From: an uncultured Prevotellaceae bacterium
GTDB lineage: Bacteria; Bacteroidota; Bacteroidia; Bacteroidales; Bacteroidaceae
Reading direction: 5' to 3'
Assembly: GCA_947167935.1 (NCBI GenBank)
Contig: CAMVJU010000003.1
Coordinates: forward strand, 86,534 to 150,533
Length of the DNA stretch: 64,000 nucleotides
Within the stretch, counting starts at the first letter, position 1. The number at the start of each line of letters is the position of its first letter. The notes beneath the pieces are model-generated. The model was given only the letters and a program-made list of their open reading frames with translations, did not search any database and had not been told where the DNA came from. This document shows positions 41,452 through 50,531 of this stretch, piece after piece. The translations under genes and the position numbers were made by a program.

Positions 41452-43920
41452 TTACTTGTTGCGCCAACGGGCGGCACCTACATTATTATTATAGATGTCA
41501 TTGTTGGTGTTCTTGAAGTAGAGGTTCACGTTGTACGTGGTGGTAGCCGTGCCATCGAGAGCATCAGCACGGTGCATGTGCTGGTCGTTGGCAGTCTGTG
41601 CAATGTGCGGCGGACAGGGCTGTTCCATCAGATCGGTGGCCGAGATGTCGGCAACCTGTACCTCCAGCGTGCCGTTGAGGGTGGCGTTGCCGTCCTTCAC
41701 CAGTTTGCCGAAGTTGTTGCTCGTGGCTGTCCAGGGGTTGTTGCTGAAGATAGAGCCGTTGGTCAGGTCGTTGTTCGTCGACCAGTTGTTCTCAAAGTTC
41801 AACGTCACCCTGCCAGAAGAGCCATCGGCCATCGTCTGTGTGTTGCGGATATCGGCACCCCACATAGCGAGTACACGCTGGTCGCCTGCCTGCTTGCAGA
41901 GTACGAAGAGATTGTTCTTCACATTGTAGACGGAGCCGTTGGGCAATCCGCGCATCTTGAAGATAGAGCCGTCGGCACGGGTGTTGAAGTTGATGAGCGT
42001 GTTGTTCGAGAAGGTGATGTGCCACGCCCCTGAAGTCCAGGCAATCTCGCTCTGCTCAGAGAAGAAGGCGGGGAAGGGGCAGTCGTAGAAAGTATTCTCA
42101 ACAACCTTCATGTCCTTGTAGAGGTTGGAGGCCACGTTCTGTCCTGAACCATGAATCCAGCAATAGCCGCCAGCGCCCTGGGTGTAGTAGCCGCAGTCGA
42201 AGAACAGGTTGTTCTTGATAAGTACGTGGTTCCACACCTTGTAGTTGGCTCCCTGCTCACGTATGAATCCGCGGACGAGGCGCTTGAAGGTGCAGTTCTC
42301 GATGACGAGTGAGTCGAGTGTCACGGCCATGCCGTTGCTGTACATGTTGAAGAAGTAGTTACCTGTTACGCCTCCCAGGCCGGCATTGTTATCGCCGTAG
42401 TTGAACGCCTCGGGGTTGTCGAAGTCGATGTCGTAGAAGGCCAGCTTCTTCATGTAGATCTCGCCACCTTCACCGGCTTCAGGTTGACGTCCGAACATAA
42501 ACATGGAGTAGGGGCCGCCGTTCCATTGTTCACCATTGGTAGCCTGGTCGTAGCGTGAGTGCTTGCCAATGCCGCTGATAACGCGGGCACGCTTACCCTG
42601 AGCCACGTCAGCCGGGTTGGTACGTAGGGTGAAGCCCTTACAGGTGATGTCGTTGCCATCGAGATAGTAGGTCTTGCCGCCCTCCAGCAGGAAGGTCTGT
42701 CCCTCGGCGTAGTTGGTGTTAGAAATGAAGTCGTAGAGCGTCGGGGTAAGCGGAGCTGCATGATATTTCTCCGTGGCGAGTGCAAAGACGTCGTCACGCT
42801 TAACATTCTCGTCGTCGGGCAGTCCCATGCTCGATGCTTTGGCGTAGAGCTCGTCGTAGGAGAGGAGGATGGGTTCGCCAGGCTGACCATCGGAGCGAGC
42901 TGTGCAGGTGTTGTACTTGGCATCGATAGCCACGGGAACACGCGGGTCAATGACGTCGATGACATAGACGGAGTTGGGTGTCAGGCCGTCAATGACAACG
43001 TAGCCACGCTGGCGGTCTGCATTGGTAATCTCATAGTATTTCCACTTTGCACCCACTGAGCTGTTGGGGTTGTTGGGTGAGGGCTGTACCTGCAGGTACT
43101 GGTAACCCAGATTGCCGTCCTCGTCGATGTTGAAGTTCTCATAGTAGGCAGAGAGCTTGTCAAGGTTTTCATCATCGATGCTCAGCTTGAGGTCTTTCAG
43201 TTGGAACTTCTTATTCGGGTCAGTGCTGGCATTGTATTCCGAGACGTAGGCCTTCAGTTTCTCCATATCGGCATCGGTCAGTCCGAGACCCACATCCTTG
43301 AGGTTAGAGTTCAGGTAGACGTGCATGGTCTCCTCGGTGGTCTCAGCCTGGTTTACGTAGACGGCGTTGGGCGTGGCATAACGCTCAGCCGTCTGTATGC
43401 CCATATACTCCTGCCACTGGCGACCGTTGCCGTGTCCGTACCAGTTGGAGGCGTGCTCGAAGCTGTTGGGATCGTTGGGATCATTGCGGTCGAGCTTCGA
43501 CAGTGCACGGATGGCAAAGCGATAGTCGGTCTTGTACTGCAAGTTGGGAATGAGCAGGTCGAGTATGGTAGGTCCGAGAATGGTGTCGACAATGAGGTCG
43601 TTGGTGCCCTGAATGGAGGCCCAAGCAGTTGCACCGCCCGTCACCTTCGGCATAAGTGCCATCTGTACCTGATAGCCGGCGCAGTCGTTCACACCATACC
43701 AATAGAGGTGGATGGTGTTGCCGTGAGGATAGGCACCGTCGAGTCCACAGTTATAGGGATAGTCGGAGCCTTTACCACGTGTGTTGTCGCAGATGAACAT
43801 AGTCATGAACTCCCTGTCGGTGCCAGGTGCGGCAGTCTCTTCGTCTTCCTTACACGACACAAGGAGTGCAGAGGAACTCGCAAGGAAAAGGAGCAGTATG
43901 CTGTTTAATATCTTTTTCAT
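41452..43920 (-). CDS. SusC/D-associated surface lipoprotein, DUF4957/DUF5123-like beta-helix
   Basis: This is an 822-residue lipoprotein with lipobox 'ALLVSC'. The N-terminal half contains fibronectin-III-like sandwiches ('NLQYKTDYRFAIRAL', 'GLTPNSVYVIDVIDP'). From about residue 400 a right-handed beta-helix follows ('GKTYYLDGNDITCKGFTLR', 'LVIENCTFKRLVRGFI', 'VKNNLFVLCK'). I recognise this as the DUF4957/DUF5123 type found in Bacteroidota pectin-utilisation loci directly after susC and susD. It is probably a surface glycan-binding protein. Weak similarity of the helix to polysaccharide lyases leaves a catalytic role open. Confidence 0.75.
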   Translation of the reverse strand: MKKILNSILLLFLASSSALLVSCKEDEETAAPGTDREFMTMFICDNTRGKGSDYPYNCGLDGAYPHGNTIHLYWYGVNDCAGYQVQMALMPKVTGGATAWASIQGTNDLIVDTILGPTILDLLIPNLQYKTDYRFAIRALSKLDRNDPNDPNSFEHASNWYGHGNGRQWQEYMGIQTAERYATPNAVYVNQAETTEETMHVYLNSNLKDVGLGLTDADMEKLKAYVSEYNASTDPNKKFQLKDLKLSIDDENLDKLSAYYENFNIDEDGNLGYQYLQVQPSPNNPNSSVGAKWKYYEITNADRQRGYVVIDGLTPNSVYVIDVIDPRVPVAIDAKYNTCTARSDGQPGEPILLSYDELYAKASSMGLPDDENVKRDDVFALATEKYHAAPLTPTLYDFISNTNYAEGQTFLLEGGKTYYLDGNDITCKGFTLRTNPADVAQGKRARVISGIGKHSRYDQATNGEQWNGGPYSMFMFGRQPEAGEGGEIYMKKLAFYDIDFDNPEAFNYGDNNAGLGGVTGNYFFNMYSNGMAVTLDSLVIENCTFKRLVRGFIREQGANYKVWNHVLIKNNLFFDCGYYTQGAGGYCWIHGSGQNVASNLYKDMKVVENTFYDCPFPAFFSEQSEIAWTSGAWHITFSNNTLINFNTRADGSIFKMRGLPNGSVYNVKNNLFVLCKQAGDQRVLAMWGADIRNTQTMADGSSGRVTLNFENNWSTNNDLTNGSIFSNNPWTATSNNFGKLVKDGNATLNGTLEVQVADISATDLMEQPCPPHIAQTANDQHMHRADALDGTATTTYNVNLYFKNTNNDIYNNNVGAARWRNK

Positions 43921-43966
43921 AACGGTATAGTTTTTAACCTTTTCAACTTTTCACTTTTACACCCTT

Positions 43967-46075
43967 TTAGTATCCATAGTAATTCTTATAGGCTCCTGCT
44001 GAACGCTGGATAGCCAGGTTGGGATAAGGGAGAATGTAACGCACTACAGGCAGTTCGCTGGCTTGGGGGATGGTGGAGAACTGTTCCTGTGCCCCGTTGC
44101 GTATCAGCCAGATGTTACCGCTGTCATCACAACGGATGAATCCGTAGAAGGAGTATTTGCACTGGTCTTTCGGAGTGCCGTTGTCAGCGTTACCCCACTG
44201 ATAGAAGTCGGCTCTGTTCCAAGCCTTGGCCGAGAATCCGAAGTTGGTAATCTGGCTGGTGATGGGCTGGCTGGCAGCACGCTTGTAGGCGTTGTAGATG
44301 CGCAGGCTCTTGAGCGACTGGTTGGGATAGCGTTGGACGACGCTTCCAGCAGCATTGATGGTGTAGCCGTAATACTGGTCCTTAAAGAAGAGTAGTGCCA
44401 GTCCGTTGGCAATGGGCTCGTCGATGTTGTACTGGTGGTAGTAGATGCGCTCAGGCAGGTTGTCAATATATCCGGCATCGGTGGAGTAGCCGTCATGTTC
44501 GTTGATGGCGTCTTCAAATCCGGACATACTGCCTACGTTCTGCATGCCAGCAGAATAGTAACGCAGGAAACTGTAAACCACTTCCTCAGCATAGGTGTTG
44601 GTACGAACGAGGTCACGCCAGCGTGAGTTCTCACCGGCAAACTCCCATTTGCGCTCGTCGAGGATAGCCTTTTGGAAAGCTTCCTTGCTGCTCTGTGCCT
44701 CAGTGATGAAGTTGGGGTCGCCGTCCTCGAAGGCACGGCTGTGTACCTGCTGCAGACACTCAACAGCCTTGTCGGTGGGGCCACCGTTCAATTCGTTGGC
44801 AGCCTCGGCATACATCAGCAACACGTCAGCGTAGCGCATGTAGGGATAGTTGATACCAGTAGAGCCTGTGGTGATGTTGCCCAAGGCAGAACCTTCTGAC
44901 GTCCATAGCTTCGACCACTTGTTGTTATGTACGGTATAGTCGTTGCGGATATAGACGGAGTCTGCCAGATTGCCTTCGCTGTTGGTGAAATAAGAGTAGT
45001 ACCACAGTCCATTGATAAACTCGCGGCGCTGGTCACCGTTACGGAACAGGAAACGGTAGAAGGCGTTCAGACGTCCGTTGCCGCTGGTGGCTCCCCAAGG
45101 ACCTACGGTCTCGCTCTCATAGGCAGAGTAGGTGGGCCCCTGAATATAACCGATGTTACCGGTCGACTCCTTGGCGAAGGGAATCTCGAAGATGGGGTCG
45201 TCGTTGTTGATGACCTGATAGTTACATTCGTTGACAAACACGTCCTGATAACTTTGTGCAAGCTTGTGAGTGCCAGAGAGAATCACGGAGTCTGCATACT
45301 GCATAGCGATGCGGTAATACTCCTGCCAGTTTTGCGAACGCTCCATTGTGCCGTAGCTCTTGGAATCACTCTTGTTGGGGCGCAACGAATAGCCGCCGGC
45401 TGTCAGTGCAATACGTGCGATGAGGGCATGTGCGAATTCCTTTGAGCAACGCTCTACAGTGACACTGTTAGCGGTCAGCATGTTGGGCGCTGCCTTCTGC
45501 AGATCTTCGATGATGGCCTTTTGAACGTCCTCGCGGTCGGCAACGGGAATGACAAAGTCGCTACCTTTCGTTGAAGCCGGTTCGAAAGTAAAGGGCACGT
45601 CTCCAAACATCACTACGAGATCGTGGTAGGCCATGGCGCGCAGACACTTGGCTTCACCAATCCATTGCATAAACTCCGTGTCGGAAGTGTCGTAAAGCGG
45701 ACTGTTCTCTGCCGACATGATGAACTTGTTGCAATACTCAATCAAGTTGTAGGCTGCTGTCCAGAAACTGTAGATGTTGCCACCCTGGTCGTCGCAGTCG
45801 AAGCGAGCGTAGGTAGTGTGCTGGTGGGCATTGGACGAACTGATGATCATATCCACGTCGCTGTTCAGCGTGAAGCGGGTGAAATAGGCATCTCCATAGA
45901 GGTTGCTTGACAGCGCCTGGGCGTAGACACCATTGAGGGCGCGATTCACCTCCGTTTTCTGGCTGAACACGAAGTCTTCAGTATAGGCTGACGGCGCATC
46001 AACGTCAAGGTAGTCGTTGCATGATGTCATGGCAAGTGCTGCCACTCCGATCAATAAAATGTATTTTGATTTCAT
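43967..46075 (-). CDS. SusD/RagB-family outer-membrane glycan-binding lipoprotein
   Basis: SusD is the lipoprotein lid over the SusC transporter. The 702-residue chain has lipobox 'AMTSCNDYLDVD' (the usual SusD start), helical TPR-like regions ('GEAKCLRAMAYHDLVVMFGDVPF'), and C-terminal family motifs ('MRYADVLLMYAEAANELNG', 'ERKWEFAGENSRWRDLVR'). It is longer than the classic 550 residues. The start at 46075 is chosen for the clean lipoprotein signal; the ORF-track start at 46114 overlaps the end of susC. It lies 16 nt downstream of susC. Confidence 0.93.
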   Translation of the reverse strand: MKSKYILLIGVAALAMTSCNDYLDVDAPSAYTEDFVFSQKTEVNRALNGVYAQALSSNLYGDAYFTRFTLNSDVDMIISSSNAHQHTTYARFDCDDQGGNIYSFWTAAYNLIEYCNKFIMSAENSPLYDTSDTEFMQWIGEAKCLRAMAYHDLVVMFGDVPFTFEPASTKGSDFVIPVADREDVQKAIIEDLQKAAPNMLTANSVTVERCSKEFAHALIARIALTAGGYSLRPNKSDSKSYGTMERSQNWQEYYRIAMQYADSVILSGTHKLAQSYQDVFVNECNYQVINNDDPIFEIPFAKESTGNIGYIQGPTYSAYESETVGPWGATSGNGRLNAFYRFLFRNGDQRREFINGLWYYSYFTNSEGNLADSVYIRNDYTVHNNKWSKLWTSEGSALGNITTGSTGINYPYMRYADVLLMYAEAANELNGGPTDKAVECLQQVHSRAFEDGDPNFITEAQSSKEAFQKAILDERKWEFAGENSRWRDLVRTNTYAEEVVYSFLRYYSAGMQNVGSMSGFEDAINEHDGYSTDAGYIDNLPERIYYHQYNIDEPIANGLALLFFKDQYYGYTINAAGSVVQRYPNQSLKSLRIYNAYKRAASQPITSQITNFGFSAKAWNRADFYQWGNADNGTPKDQCKYSFYGFIRCDDSGNIWLIRNGAQEQFSTIPQASELPVVRYILPYPNLAIQRSAGAYKNYYGY

Positions 46076-46091
46076 AGTCAGTATCTTGCTT

Positions 46092-49000
46092 TTAGAAGGT
46101 GATGTTTGTTCCAAAGACGAAGCCGCGAGCGCGCGGGTAGCGGTTGTAGTCCATACCGCAGGTCAGGCCTGTCTGTACGTCCACCTCAGGATCGTAGCCC
46201 GAATAGCCTGTGATGATGAACAGGTTGGAGGTGGAGACGTAGAAGCGTGCCTTCGAGATACCTGCTTTCTTGGTGAGCTCCTTCGGCAAGGTGTAGCCGA
46301 TGGTGATGTCGTTGCAGCGCAGGAACGAACCGTCCTCGATGAAGTACGACTGTGTCAGTCGGGTTGTCACGTCAGTGGGATTCCACAAGGTGCGGTTGGC
46401 ATTGGCGTTCTTATAGATGTTCACGCAATCATCTACATAATAGAGTTTGTAGAGGATGTCACCCTTCGTGCCGCTCAATGAGCCGTCGATATCGTTGTAC
46501 TGCCAACCGTCCTTGAACTTGCTGAGCACATTGTAGAAATTCCTTGAGTTGCCAACCGATGATGAGAGCATATAGCCAGTGGCGTTGTTCACGTCGAAGT
46601 CGAGCATATAGGTAAAGTTAGCGGTGAAGTCGAAGCTCTTCCATTGTCCGCTCAGACCAAAGCCACCCTGAATCTTCGGGTTGGTGTTGCCGATGACGGT
46701 GCGGTCATTCTCGGTGATGCGTCCGTCGCCGTCCAAGTCCTTGAACTTGATTTTACCGGGTAGGGTAGCGATACCGCTGTTCGAGCTACCGCTGACGTCG
46801 TTGATGACGGTGACATAGCCATCCTCACGCGGAGCACAGTCTTTCGAAGTACCATTGTCGGCAGCTGCTGAGCCCCAAGGCACGGCCTGGTAGTTGTTCA
46901 GCGGGTCGAAGTAAAACTCGTCGAACTGGTAGAGGCCATCGTAGACGAAGCCGTAGATGAGGCCTACCTCGTCGCCTACCTTGATGCAATAGTCGTTGTA
47001 GCTGGACTTCCAGCGGTCGTTCTGGTCCCAGACGACATCGTCGGTGCCGTTCAGTTTGTCAACCTTCTTCTTGTTGAAGCCAAAGTTCAGGTTGGCTGTC
47101 AGCACGTAGTCTTTACCCTGCAGGATGTCGCCGGTGATGGTGAATTCAAAACCTTTGTTAGTGACCTGTCCGATGTTCTGCATCTGGCTGGTGTAGCCAA
47201 TGACAGAGGGTAGGTCGCTATTGTAGAGCAGGTCGCGTGTAGTGTACCAGTAGACTTCGGGATTGATGCTGACGCGGCCATTCCAAAGCGAAATGTCGGC
47301 AGCGAGGTTGCGTTTGATGGTGGTCTCCCACTTGATGTCACGGTTGGCAAACTTGTTGCCGCCGTTGTTGCCGTAATATTGCTCGCCAAACTGCGTCACC
47401 TCACCGAAGCCGGGGCCGCCGGTGGAGTTGATGGCATAGAGCTGGCGCCACATGTCGTTGCTGATGCTGTTGTTGCCGGAAAGACCGTAGGCAGCGCGAA
47501 TCTTGAGCTGACTGATCCATTTGATGTTCTTCATAAAGGGCTCTTCAGAGAGCACCCATGCACCACTGACGGCGGGGAAGTAGCCCCACTGTTTTCCTGG
47601 AGCGAACTTCGTGCTACCGTCGGCACGGAACGTGGCCGACACTAAGTATTTGTGGTTGAAGTTATAGTTGGCCTGTCCGAAGAACGATGCCATGCGGTCG
47701 GGTGTGGCAAGGCTGGTCGTTGACTGATAGGGTGAGCCGAAGCCCATGTTGTTCCACGCCTCGCGGGCCGTGAAGGCACGGGGGAAGTAGCGGTTGGTCA
47801 TGGTGCTGGACTTCGACTGCGAGTTGTGTATCTCTTGTCCAACAAGGAATGACAGGTTGTGCACGTCTTTCAGCGTCAGGCTGTAGTTGGCGGTGTTCGT
47901 CCACACATAGCTCATGGAGTGTCCGTTGCCCACGGCGGCCACCGGCTGGTTGTTGTTGCTCTTGCCAGTGTCGGTCAGTGCGCCGTAGAAACGGTTACTG
48001 TCAGTCCACCGCAGACCGAGAGTGGCCTCCGAGCGCAGCGTCAAGCCCTCGATGGGTCGCCAAGTGAGAGACAGACCGTTGGTATAGGTATACGAGTGGT
48101 TGATCTGCTGGTTGATGGCGATGTCGTTCTTTGGGTTAGTGTAATGGAAAAGCTCCTCCTCGTCAGGATCAGCGTAGGAGGGGTCTATATAACCAAACTC
48201 ACGCAGACCGTTGGTGGGACGGTACTGCAGCACGTCGATGATACCGCCCGTGCCTATCTGTGTTCCACCGGCACCCTCGTTGCGGCGATAGGTGAACTTC
48301 GGGTTGAACTGCAGCGACAGCTTGTCGGTAATCTGCACGTCGGTCTTCACGTTCAGGTTGGTGCGGCGTACACCTGAACCGAGGATGATACCCTTGTCTT
48401 CCGACTGCGTGAGAGAGATGTTGAACTTCACCTTGTCCGAGCCACCTCCGATGTTCACGTTGGTGGAGTAGTTGATGGGTGTCTCGCCCATCACCTCGTC
48501 CTGCCAGTCGTGCGAGGGCAGGGTTGTGTACATATCAAGATCGTAGGGGTTGCCGAAGTTGGCCTTGAAAAATTTGGCGTTGCTCGAGCGGGTGCCATTG
48601 CAGGCGTGCCACTGGTATTGGTAGTTGGCATATTCTGAGGCGTTCATCAGGTTGAGTTTCTTTGACAGATGCTCCATCTTCAGACTACCGTTGAAGCTTA
48701 CCTGTACCTTGCCGGACTGTGCGCTTTTCGTGGTGACCACAACAACGCCGTTGCCACCCTTGGCACCATAGACGGCGGTCAGGGAGGCATCCTTCAGTAC
48801 GTCGATGCTGGCGATATCGCCGGGCGGGATGTCGGTGATGTTTGACACCTGGAAGCCGTCGACAATGTAGAGTGGCTCGTTGGTCTGCGTCACCGAGGTA
48901 CCGCCACGCACGCGGATATGTACTTCAGCACCGGGCTCACCGTCGACCGTGGTCACCTGCACACCTGAAATCTTACCCTGCAGTGCTACTGCGGCTGAGG

Positions 49001-49412
49001 TGACAGGCACCACCTCCAGCTTCTTGCCTGAGATGGAACCTACGGAGCCAGTCAGGTCCTTACGGGCCTTGCTGGTGTAGCCCACGACCACCACCTCATC
49101 TAAGGCAGCGTTGTCGTCCTTCAGCTGGATTTTCATGTTGGGGCCAGCTGTGGCTTCCTGCGACACCATTCCGATGTAGGACACCACAACGGTCTTTCCT
49201 TGCTGTAGCTTCAGCGTAAAGTTACCGTCAAAGTCGGTCGCAGTAGCGTTCTTGGGATTTCCCTTCTCAACTACGGTGGCTCCAATGACAGCCTCGCCTG
49301 TGGCATCAACTACCGTACCCTTAGCTGTGGTCTGCGCATGCAGGTTGCCCACTACTAAGAGCAAACACAGCAGTAGCGCCGTGCGAAAGATACTCTTAAT
49401 GTTTACAGACAT
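46092..49412 (-). CDS. SusC/RagA-family TonB-dependent outer-membrane transporter
   Basis: This is a 1106-residue TonB-dependent transporter that imports oligosaccharides. After the signal peptide ('LLLCLLLVVGNLHAQ') comes a CarboxypepD_reg-like domain ('GTVVDATGEAVIGATV'), then the SusC signature 'LDEVVVVGY', the plug ('VRGGTSVTQTNEPLYIVDG', 'DASLTAVYGAKGGNG') and a 22-strand-type barrel ending in 'RARGFVFGTNITF'. With SusD and the beta-helix lipoprotein it forms the uptake part of a utilisation locus. The substrate is probably pectic, judging by the pectate lyase nearby. No sensor-regulator (HTCS, SusR or ECF sigma) is visible in the window. Confidence 0.95.
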   Translation of the reverse strand: MSVNIKSIFRTALLLCLLLVVGNLHAQTTAKGTVVDATGEAVIGATVVEKGNPKNATATDFDGNFTLKLQQGKTVVVSYIGMVSQEATAGPNMKIQLKDDNAALDEVVVVGYTSKARKDLTGSVGSISGKKLEVVPVTSAAVALQGKISGVQVTTVDGEPGAEVHIRVRGGTSVTQTNEPLYIVDGFQVSNITDIPPGDIASIDVLKDASLTAVYGAKGGNGVVVVTTKSAQSGKVQVSFNGSLKMEHLSKKLNLMNASEYANYQYQWHACNGTRSSNAKFFKANFGNPYDLDMYTTLPSHDWQDEVMGETPINYSTNVNIGGGSDKVKFNISLTQSEDKGIILGSGVRRTNLNVKTDVQITDKLSLQFNPKFTYRRNEGAGGTQIGTGGIIDVLQYRPTNGLREFGYIDPSYADPDEEELFHYTNPKNDIAINQQINHSYTYTNGLSLTWRPIEGLTLRSEATLGLRWTDSNRFYGALTDTGKSNNNQPVAAVGNGHSMSYVWTNTANYSLTLKDVHNLSFLVGQEIHNSQSKSSTMTNRYFPRAFTAREAWNNMGFGSPYQSTTSLATPDRMASFFGQANYNFNHKYLVSATFRADGSTKFAPGKQWGYFPAVSGAWVLSEEPFMKNIKWISQLKIRAAYGLSGNNSISNDMWRQLYAINSTGGPGFGEVTQFGEQYYGNNGGNKFANRDIKWETTIKRNLAADISLWNGRVSINPEVYWYTTRDLLYNSDLPSVIGYTSQMQNIGQVTNKGFEFTITGDILQGKDYVLTANLNFGFNKKKVDKLNGTDDVVWDQNDRWKSSYNDYCIKVGDEVGLIYGFVYDGLYQFDEFYFDPLNNYQAVPWGSAAADNGTSKDCAPREDGYVTVINDVSGSSNSGIATLPGKIKFKDLDGDGRITENDRTVIGNTNPKIQGGFGLSGQWKSFDFTANFTYMLDFDVNNATGYMLSSSVGNSRNFYNVLSKFKDGWQYNDIDGSLSGTKGDILYKLYYVDDCVNIYKNANANRTLWNPTDVTTRLTQSYFIEDGSFLRCNDITIGYTLPKELTKKAGISKARFYVSTSNLFIITGYSGYDPEVDVQTGLTCGMDYNRYPRARGFVFGTNITF

Positions 49413-49462
49413 AAATTTTAGTAGTTTTTTGGTTTGTTTGTTTGTAATAATAGAATTTGTTG

Positions 49463-49492
49463 CAAAAGTACAAAAAAATAAGTAGCCGACAA
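49463..49492 (-). promoter_or_regulatory. Bacteroidota promoter of susC
   Basis: On the minus strand TTG (49490-49492), a 19-nt spacer and TACTTTTG (49463-49470) match the consensus. The leader is about 45 nt, longer than for most genes here. Confidence 0.7.
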
Positions 49493-49502
49493 AGTTTTGT
49501 CT

Positions 49503-50531
49503 CTACTTTTTTTCGTAAACGATTGCGCTCTTTAACAATTCTTCCGCCTCGCGACGTGCAATTTTACCGGTTTCTGTGAGAGGGATTTTATTGATGCTGC
49601 AAAAGTAGCGTGGATTCCATAGGCGGGGCAGAATTTGCTCGCATAAGGGGCGTAGACTCTCAGCGTCTTGCCGTTCTGTCAGCAGTACTACGGCCTCGCC
49701 CAAACGTACATCTTTTATGCGCGTGATGCAGAAAGGTGCATTCAGGTGTGGTCGTAGCAGTCGCTCCACCTCTTCGGCCTGAATCTTTATGCCGCCAGAG
49801 CAGATAACGTTGTCTTTGCGACCTAGGATGCGGAAGGAGTGGTGAGAGGTGAGAGGTGAGAAATAAGGGGAAAACTCTGCTATGTCGTTGGTAACTAACG
49901 GACCATCGTGTACAGCGGGTGCATTGATGACGAGACAATTCTCGTCATTGAGAGATACATCAACACCCTCGAAGGGTGTGTACCATTCACTGGCGTTGGG
50001 GCCGTTGAGGCGGCGTAGGGCGATATGCGACAGGGTCTCGGTCATGCCGTATGTACTCCAAACGGCATTAGGAAAGTCCTTCAACTTTCGCTCTAATTTT
50101 TCGTCGATGGCGCCACCGCCAATGATGAGGTGCTTAATCTGCATCAGCCGCTTGCGTTCCTCTGGCACCTGTAGCGAATTCCACACCTGCAGGGGTACCA
50201 TAGCGGCAAAGGAAAGTGAAGAGTGAATAGTGAATAGTGAATAATTTGCTGCCGCCATAGGATGACTACTGGGCTCCACGCTGATGAGTTGCAGACCACA
50301 GGTGAGGGCACGCACCACCATCATCTTGCCGGCAATATAGTCAAGGGGCAGGCAGAGCAGGGCCGTGTCGCCTTCTTTCAGTCCTAGAAAGTTGCAGGTG
50401 ATGTGTGCTGATGCTTCCATGCGATGCTTCTCCACCAGCAGGGGCTTCGGATTTCCCGTGGAGCCACTGGTATGCACACAGACATACGAACTGTCGTTGT
50501 GCCATTCAGCCAAAAACTCTTCTAAGGACAT
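49503..50531 (-). CDS. menE: MenE-like o-succinylbenzoate-CoA ligase
   Basis: MenE activates o-succinylbenzoate with ATP and CoA in menaquinone synthesis. The AMP-binding signature 'HTSGSTGNPKP' is at the N-terminus, followed by 'YGMTETLSH' and 'LGRKDNVICSGGIKIQ' near the hinge, and the C-terminal catalytic Lys in 'PLTETGKIARR'. It is short (342 residues) compared with acyl-CoA ligases in general, lacking about 100 N-terminal residues, but this is normal for Bacteroidota MenE. It overlaps menC. Two repeat insertions are visible: 'SLFTIHSSLSF' (GTGAATA heptamers, 50214-50245) and '[10 protein letters not shown]' (TCACCTC type, 49838-49866). Confidence 0.88.
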   Translation of the reverse strand: MSLEEFLAEWHNDSSYVCVHTSGSTGNPKPLLVEKHRMEASAHITCNFLGLKEGDTALLCLPLDYIAGKMMVVRALTCGLQLISVEPSSHPMAAANYSLFTIHSSLSFAAMVPLQVWNSLQVPEERKRLMQIKHLIIGGGAIDEKLERKLKDFPNAVWSTYGMTETLSHIALRRLNGPNASEWYTPFEGVDVSLNDENCLVINAPAVHDGPLVTNDIAEFSPYFSPLTSHHSFRILGRKDNVICSGGIKIQAEEVERLLRPHLNAPFCITRIKDVRLGEAVVLLTERQDAESLRPLCEQILPRLWNPRYFCSINKIPLTETGKIARREAEELLKSAIVYEKK

